Source: an uncultured Variovorax sp.
Lineage (GTDB): Bacteria > Pseudomonadota > Gammaproteobacteria > Burkholderiales > Burkholderiaceae
Assembly: GCA_946478645.1 (NCBI GenBank)
Contig: CAMLCW010000254.1
Coordinates: 1-7,596, forward strand
DNA: 7,596 bases
Direction of reading: 5' to 3'
How positions within the stretch are numbered: the stretch's first letter is position 1; each line of letters begins with the position of its first letter. The notes below the pieces were generated by a model. That model was not told the origin of the DNA and did no database searches. It worked only from the letters and a program-made list of their open reading frames with translations. Positions 5,982 through 7,596 of the stretch are shown piece by piece. The translations under genes were made by a program, and so were the position numbers.

Positions 5982-7343
5982 TCAGCCCGGCATCGGCTCG
6001 CGCATCGTCACGAACTCTTCGGCCGCGGTCGGGTGGATGCCGATGGTGCTGTCGAACATGGCCTTGGTGGCGCCCGCGCGCATCGCCACGGCAAAGCCCT
6101 GCACGATCTCGCCGGCGTCGGCGCCGACCATGTGCAGCCCGACCACGCGATCGCTCGCCTTGTCGACCACCAGCTTCATGAAGGTGCGCTCGCTGCGGCC
6201 CGACAGCGTGTGGCGCAGCGACTTGAACTCGCTCGAGAACACCGTGACCTCGCCGAACTTCGCGCGCGCATCGTCCTCGGTGTAGCCGCAGATGCCGATG
6301 TTCGGATGGGTGAACACGGCGGTCGGGATGTACTCGTAGTCGAGCGTGCGCCGCCCCTGGCCGAACAGCGCATCGACCACCACCATGGCCTCGGCGAGCG
6401 CCACCGGCGTGAGCGGCACGCGCGTGGAGACGTCGCCGACCGCGTAGATCGAAGGCACCGAGCTGCGGTAGTTGGCATCGACCGCGATCGCGCCGCGTTC
6501 GCCGAGCGCGACGCCTGCGGCCTCGAGGCCGAGCGACTGGGTGTTCGGCACGCGGCCGGTGGCGAAGAGCACGGTGTCGGCCTCGATCTCCTGGCCGCGC
6601 TCGAGCGTGACGACGAGGCCGCCTCCCTGCGCCCGCGCGATGGAGGCCGCCTCGCAGTTCAGCCGCACGTCCACGCCGGCCTTGCCCATCTCGTGCGCGA
6701 CGAACTGGCGCACGTCGTCGTCGAAGCCGGTGAGCAGGTGCGCGCGCCGGTGCAGCTGCGTGACCTGGGCACCGAGGCCGTTGAAGATCGAGGCGAATTC
6801 GCAGGCAATGTAGCCGCCGCCGACCACCAGCAGGCGCTGGGGGAAGGGTTCGAGGTCGAACATGTCGTCGGAGGTGGCGGCCAGCGCGCGGCCCGGGATG
6901 TCGGGCACGAAAGGCGTGCCGCCGGTGGCCACCAGCAGGTGGCGCGCGGTGTGGCGGCGGCCGTCGACCTCGACGGTATGGGGATCGACCAGCTGTGCCC
7001 ATCCCGTGACGAGCCGCACGCCCGCGTTCTTCAGCAGCGCGGCATACACGCCGTTGAGCCGGCCGATCTCGCCGGCGCGCTGCGCCTTCAGGTGCGCCCA
7101 GTCGAAGCGCGGCGCCGACGGCAGCGTCCAGCCGTAGCCGTCGGCCTCCTCGAACGACTCGGCGTAGCCGGCCGCGTAGCTGTAGAGCTTCTTCGGTATG
7201 CAGCCCACGTTGACGCAGGTGCCGCCGAGCGCGGCCGCCTCGGCCAGCGCAACGCGCGCCCCCAGCTGCGCGGCCATGCGTGCCGCGCGCACGCCGCCGC
7301 TGCCGCCGCCGATGACGAAGAGATCGAAGTCGAATGTGGCCAT
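5982..7343 (-). CDS. gor: Glutathione-disulfide reductase
   Basis: Reduces oxidised glutathione with NADPH using FAD and a redox disulfide (EC 1.8.1.7); cytosolic homodimer that keeps the thiol pool reduced. The 453 residues compare with 450 in E. coli. The FAD site is IGGGSGGVRAAR (11-22). The redox pair is Cys43-Cys48 in GGTCVNVGCIPKKL. The NADPH Rossmann motif is GGGYIACEFA (175-184), with the alanines typical of NADPH-type enzymes. The second FAD segment is IYAVGDV (299-305). The C-terminal dimer domain ends with the acid-base dyad His437 and Glu442 in HPTAAEE. GCIPKK and the ending separate it from dihydrolipoamide dehydrogenase and mercuric reductase. Oddity: of the two arginines that bind the NADPH 2'-phosphate (E. 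coli Arg198 and Arg204), the first is present (Arg199) but the second is Thr205. The start is supported by AAGGAG ten bases upstream. Confidence 0.96.
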   Translation of the reverse strand: MATFDFDLFVIGGGSGGVRAARMAAQLGARVALAEAAALGGTCVNVGCIPKKLYSYAAGYAESFEEADGYGWTLPSAPRFDWAHLKAQRAGEIGRLNGVYAALLKNAGVRLVTGWAQLVDPHTVEVDGRRHTARHLLVATGGTPFVPDIPGRALAATSDDMFDLEPFPQRLLVVGGGYIACEFASIFNGLGAQVTQLHRRAHLLTGFDDDVRQFVAHEMGKAGVDVRLNCEAASIARAQGGGLVVTLERGQEIEADTVLFATGRVPNTQSLGLEAAGVALGERGAIAVDANYRSSVPSIYAVGDVSTRVPLTPVALAEAMVVVDALFGQGRRTLDYEYIPTAVFTHPNIGICGYTEDDARAKFGEVTVFSSEFKSLRHTLSGRSERTFMKLVVDKASDRVVGLHMVGADAGEIVQGFAVAMRAGATKAMFDSTIGIHPTAAEEFVTMREPMPG

Positions 7344-7419
7344 GGAAAAGACGCTCCTTGCCGCCGACTGTAGCGGGCGGAAGGCAGCGTCGGCCGCGGG
7401 CGGCCTCGGCTTGCGTTTC
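7344..7419 (-). promoter_or_regulatory. Intergenic region upstream of gor
   Basis: This is a 76-base gap between the upstream glutamine-rich gene and gor, both on the minus strand. It holds the gor ribosome binding site and a weak -10-like TACAGT (7372-7367, four of six to TATAAT) without a clear -35. It also has a compact inverted repeat, GGCCGC-CC-GCGGCC on the minus strand (7405-7392), which without a T-run is only a weak terminator candidate. Whether gor has its own promoter or is read through from upstream is undecided. Confidence 0.35.
7354..7359 (-). promoter_or_regulatory. Ribosome binding site of gor
   Basis: On the minus strand AAGGAG lies ten bases before the gor ATG. It is the strongest Shine-Dalgarno sequence in the window and fixes the start, although the spacing is slightly long. 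Confidence 0.7.
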
Positions 7420-7596
7420 TCAGCGATCGGGCGAGGTCATGAGACGGCGGCGCTCGTCGCTGCTTCGGCCCGGCGCCGCCGGTTGCTGCTGCTGCTGCGG
7501 CGGCACGCCGGGTGCGGTGAAGCCGCGCTGCTGCTGCATCGCGCGGACCTGGGCTTCCTGCGCCTGGCGCATCGCGTTCTGCTGCGCCTGCTGCTG
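7420..7596 (-). CDS. Glutamine-rich protein, C-terminal tail (5' end outside window)
   Basis: Fifty-eight codons are open on the minus strand from the right edge to a TGA at 7422-7420. The tail starts QQQAQQNAMRQAQEAQVRAM, continues QQQRGFTAPGVPP, has a run of five glutamines (34-38) and ends in a charged RSSDERRRLMTSPDR. It reads as a low-complexity, probably disordered or partly coiled C-terminus rich in Gln, Ala and Arg. Codon use (CAG, GCG, CGC) matches the neighbours, and no stop interrupts the frame, which supports real coding. I do not recognise the family; the folded part, if any, lies beyond the window. It is upstream of gor in the same direction, 76 bases away. Confidence 0.65.
   Translation of the reverse strand, partial: QQQAQQNAMRQAQEAQVRAMQQQRGFTAPGVPPQQQQQPAAPGRSSDERRRLMTSPDR
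7483..7497 (-). repeat. Short CAG trinucleotide run encoding five glutamines
   Basis: Four CAG codons and one CAA stand in a row on the minus strand inside the glutamine-rich tail. Shorter CAG runs occur at about 7529-7537 and at the right edge. Such tracts can change length by replication slippage, always in frame, so homologues may differ in glutamine number. Confidence 0.6.

Noticed and set aside
5647..7002. Minus-strand 451-codon frame spanning panE and gor
   Set aside because: It is a shifted-frame shadow of gor joined to antisense of panE, with no family motif.
1..7596. A glutathione-centred island linking GST and gor, or a mobile or defence system
   Set aside because: GST and gor are in separate units with unrelated genes between them. 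No integrase, transposase, terminal repeat, tRNA, toxin-antitoxin or nuclease gene is visible, and codon use is uniform.

Overview
This window reads as ordinary chromosome from a GC-rich betaproteobacterium. Codon third positions are almost all G or C in every gene. The proteins resemble those of Burkholderiales, with a Comamonadaceae/Variovorax-like flavour; that is an impression from the gene families, not a database match. Coding density is very high, and no RNA gene, insertion sequence, integrase, CRISPR array or prophage gene is visible. No stretch longer than about 85 bases lacks a gene.

Layout: positions 1-1454 hold a plus-strand pair. The C-terminal part of a glutathione S-transferase runs in from the left edge, and a tandem split-barrel flavin-binding (PNPOx-like) protein overlaps it by ATGA. 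A cytochrome P450 on the minus strand (1456-2637) converges on that pair with one base between stop codons. The P450 is divergent from an ArsR-type winged-helix regulator (2722-3438) across 84 bases containing two inverted repeats. AMP nucleosidase (amn, minus, 3461-4978) converges on the regulator across a perfect 8-bp hairpin. Amn is divergent from a ketopantoate reductase family gene (panE-like, plus, 5063-5965), which converges with glutathione reductase (gor, minus, 5982-7343). The last 177 bases are the C-terminal tail of an unrecognised glutamine-rich protein on the minus strand, upstream of gor in the same direction.

The genes do not form one pathway. There is one tight two-gene unit (GST plus flavoprotein), one probable regulator-target pair (ArsR-type protein and P450), a purine salvage/AMP-control enzyme, a pantothenate-type NADPH reductase and the main glutathione-recycling enzyme. 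GST and Gor both concern glutathione, but they lie more than 5 kb apart in separate transcription units.

I found no convincing undescribed multi-gene system. The points worth a second look are small. The P450 has an alanine where most have the I-helix threonine, and has no redox partner nearby. The glutathione reductase lacks one of the two arginines that normally hold the NADPH phosphate. Three genes have a -10-like hexamer 6-9 bases before the start codon and no Shine-Dalgarno sequence, which suggests leaderless transcripts. Several inverted repeats sit exactly where operators or a terminator would be.
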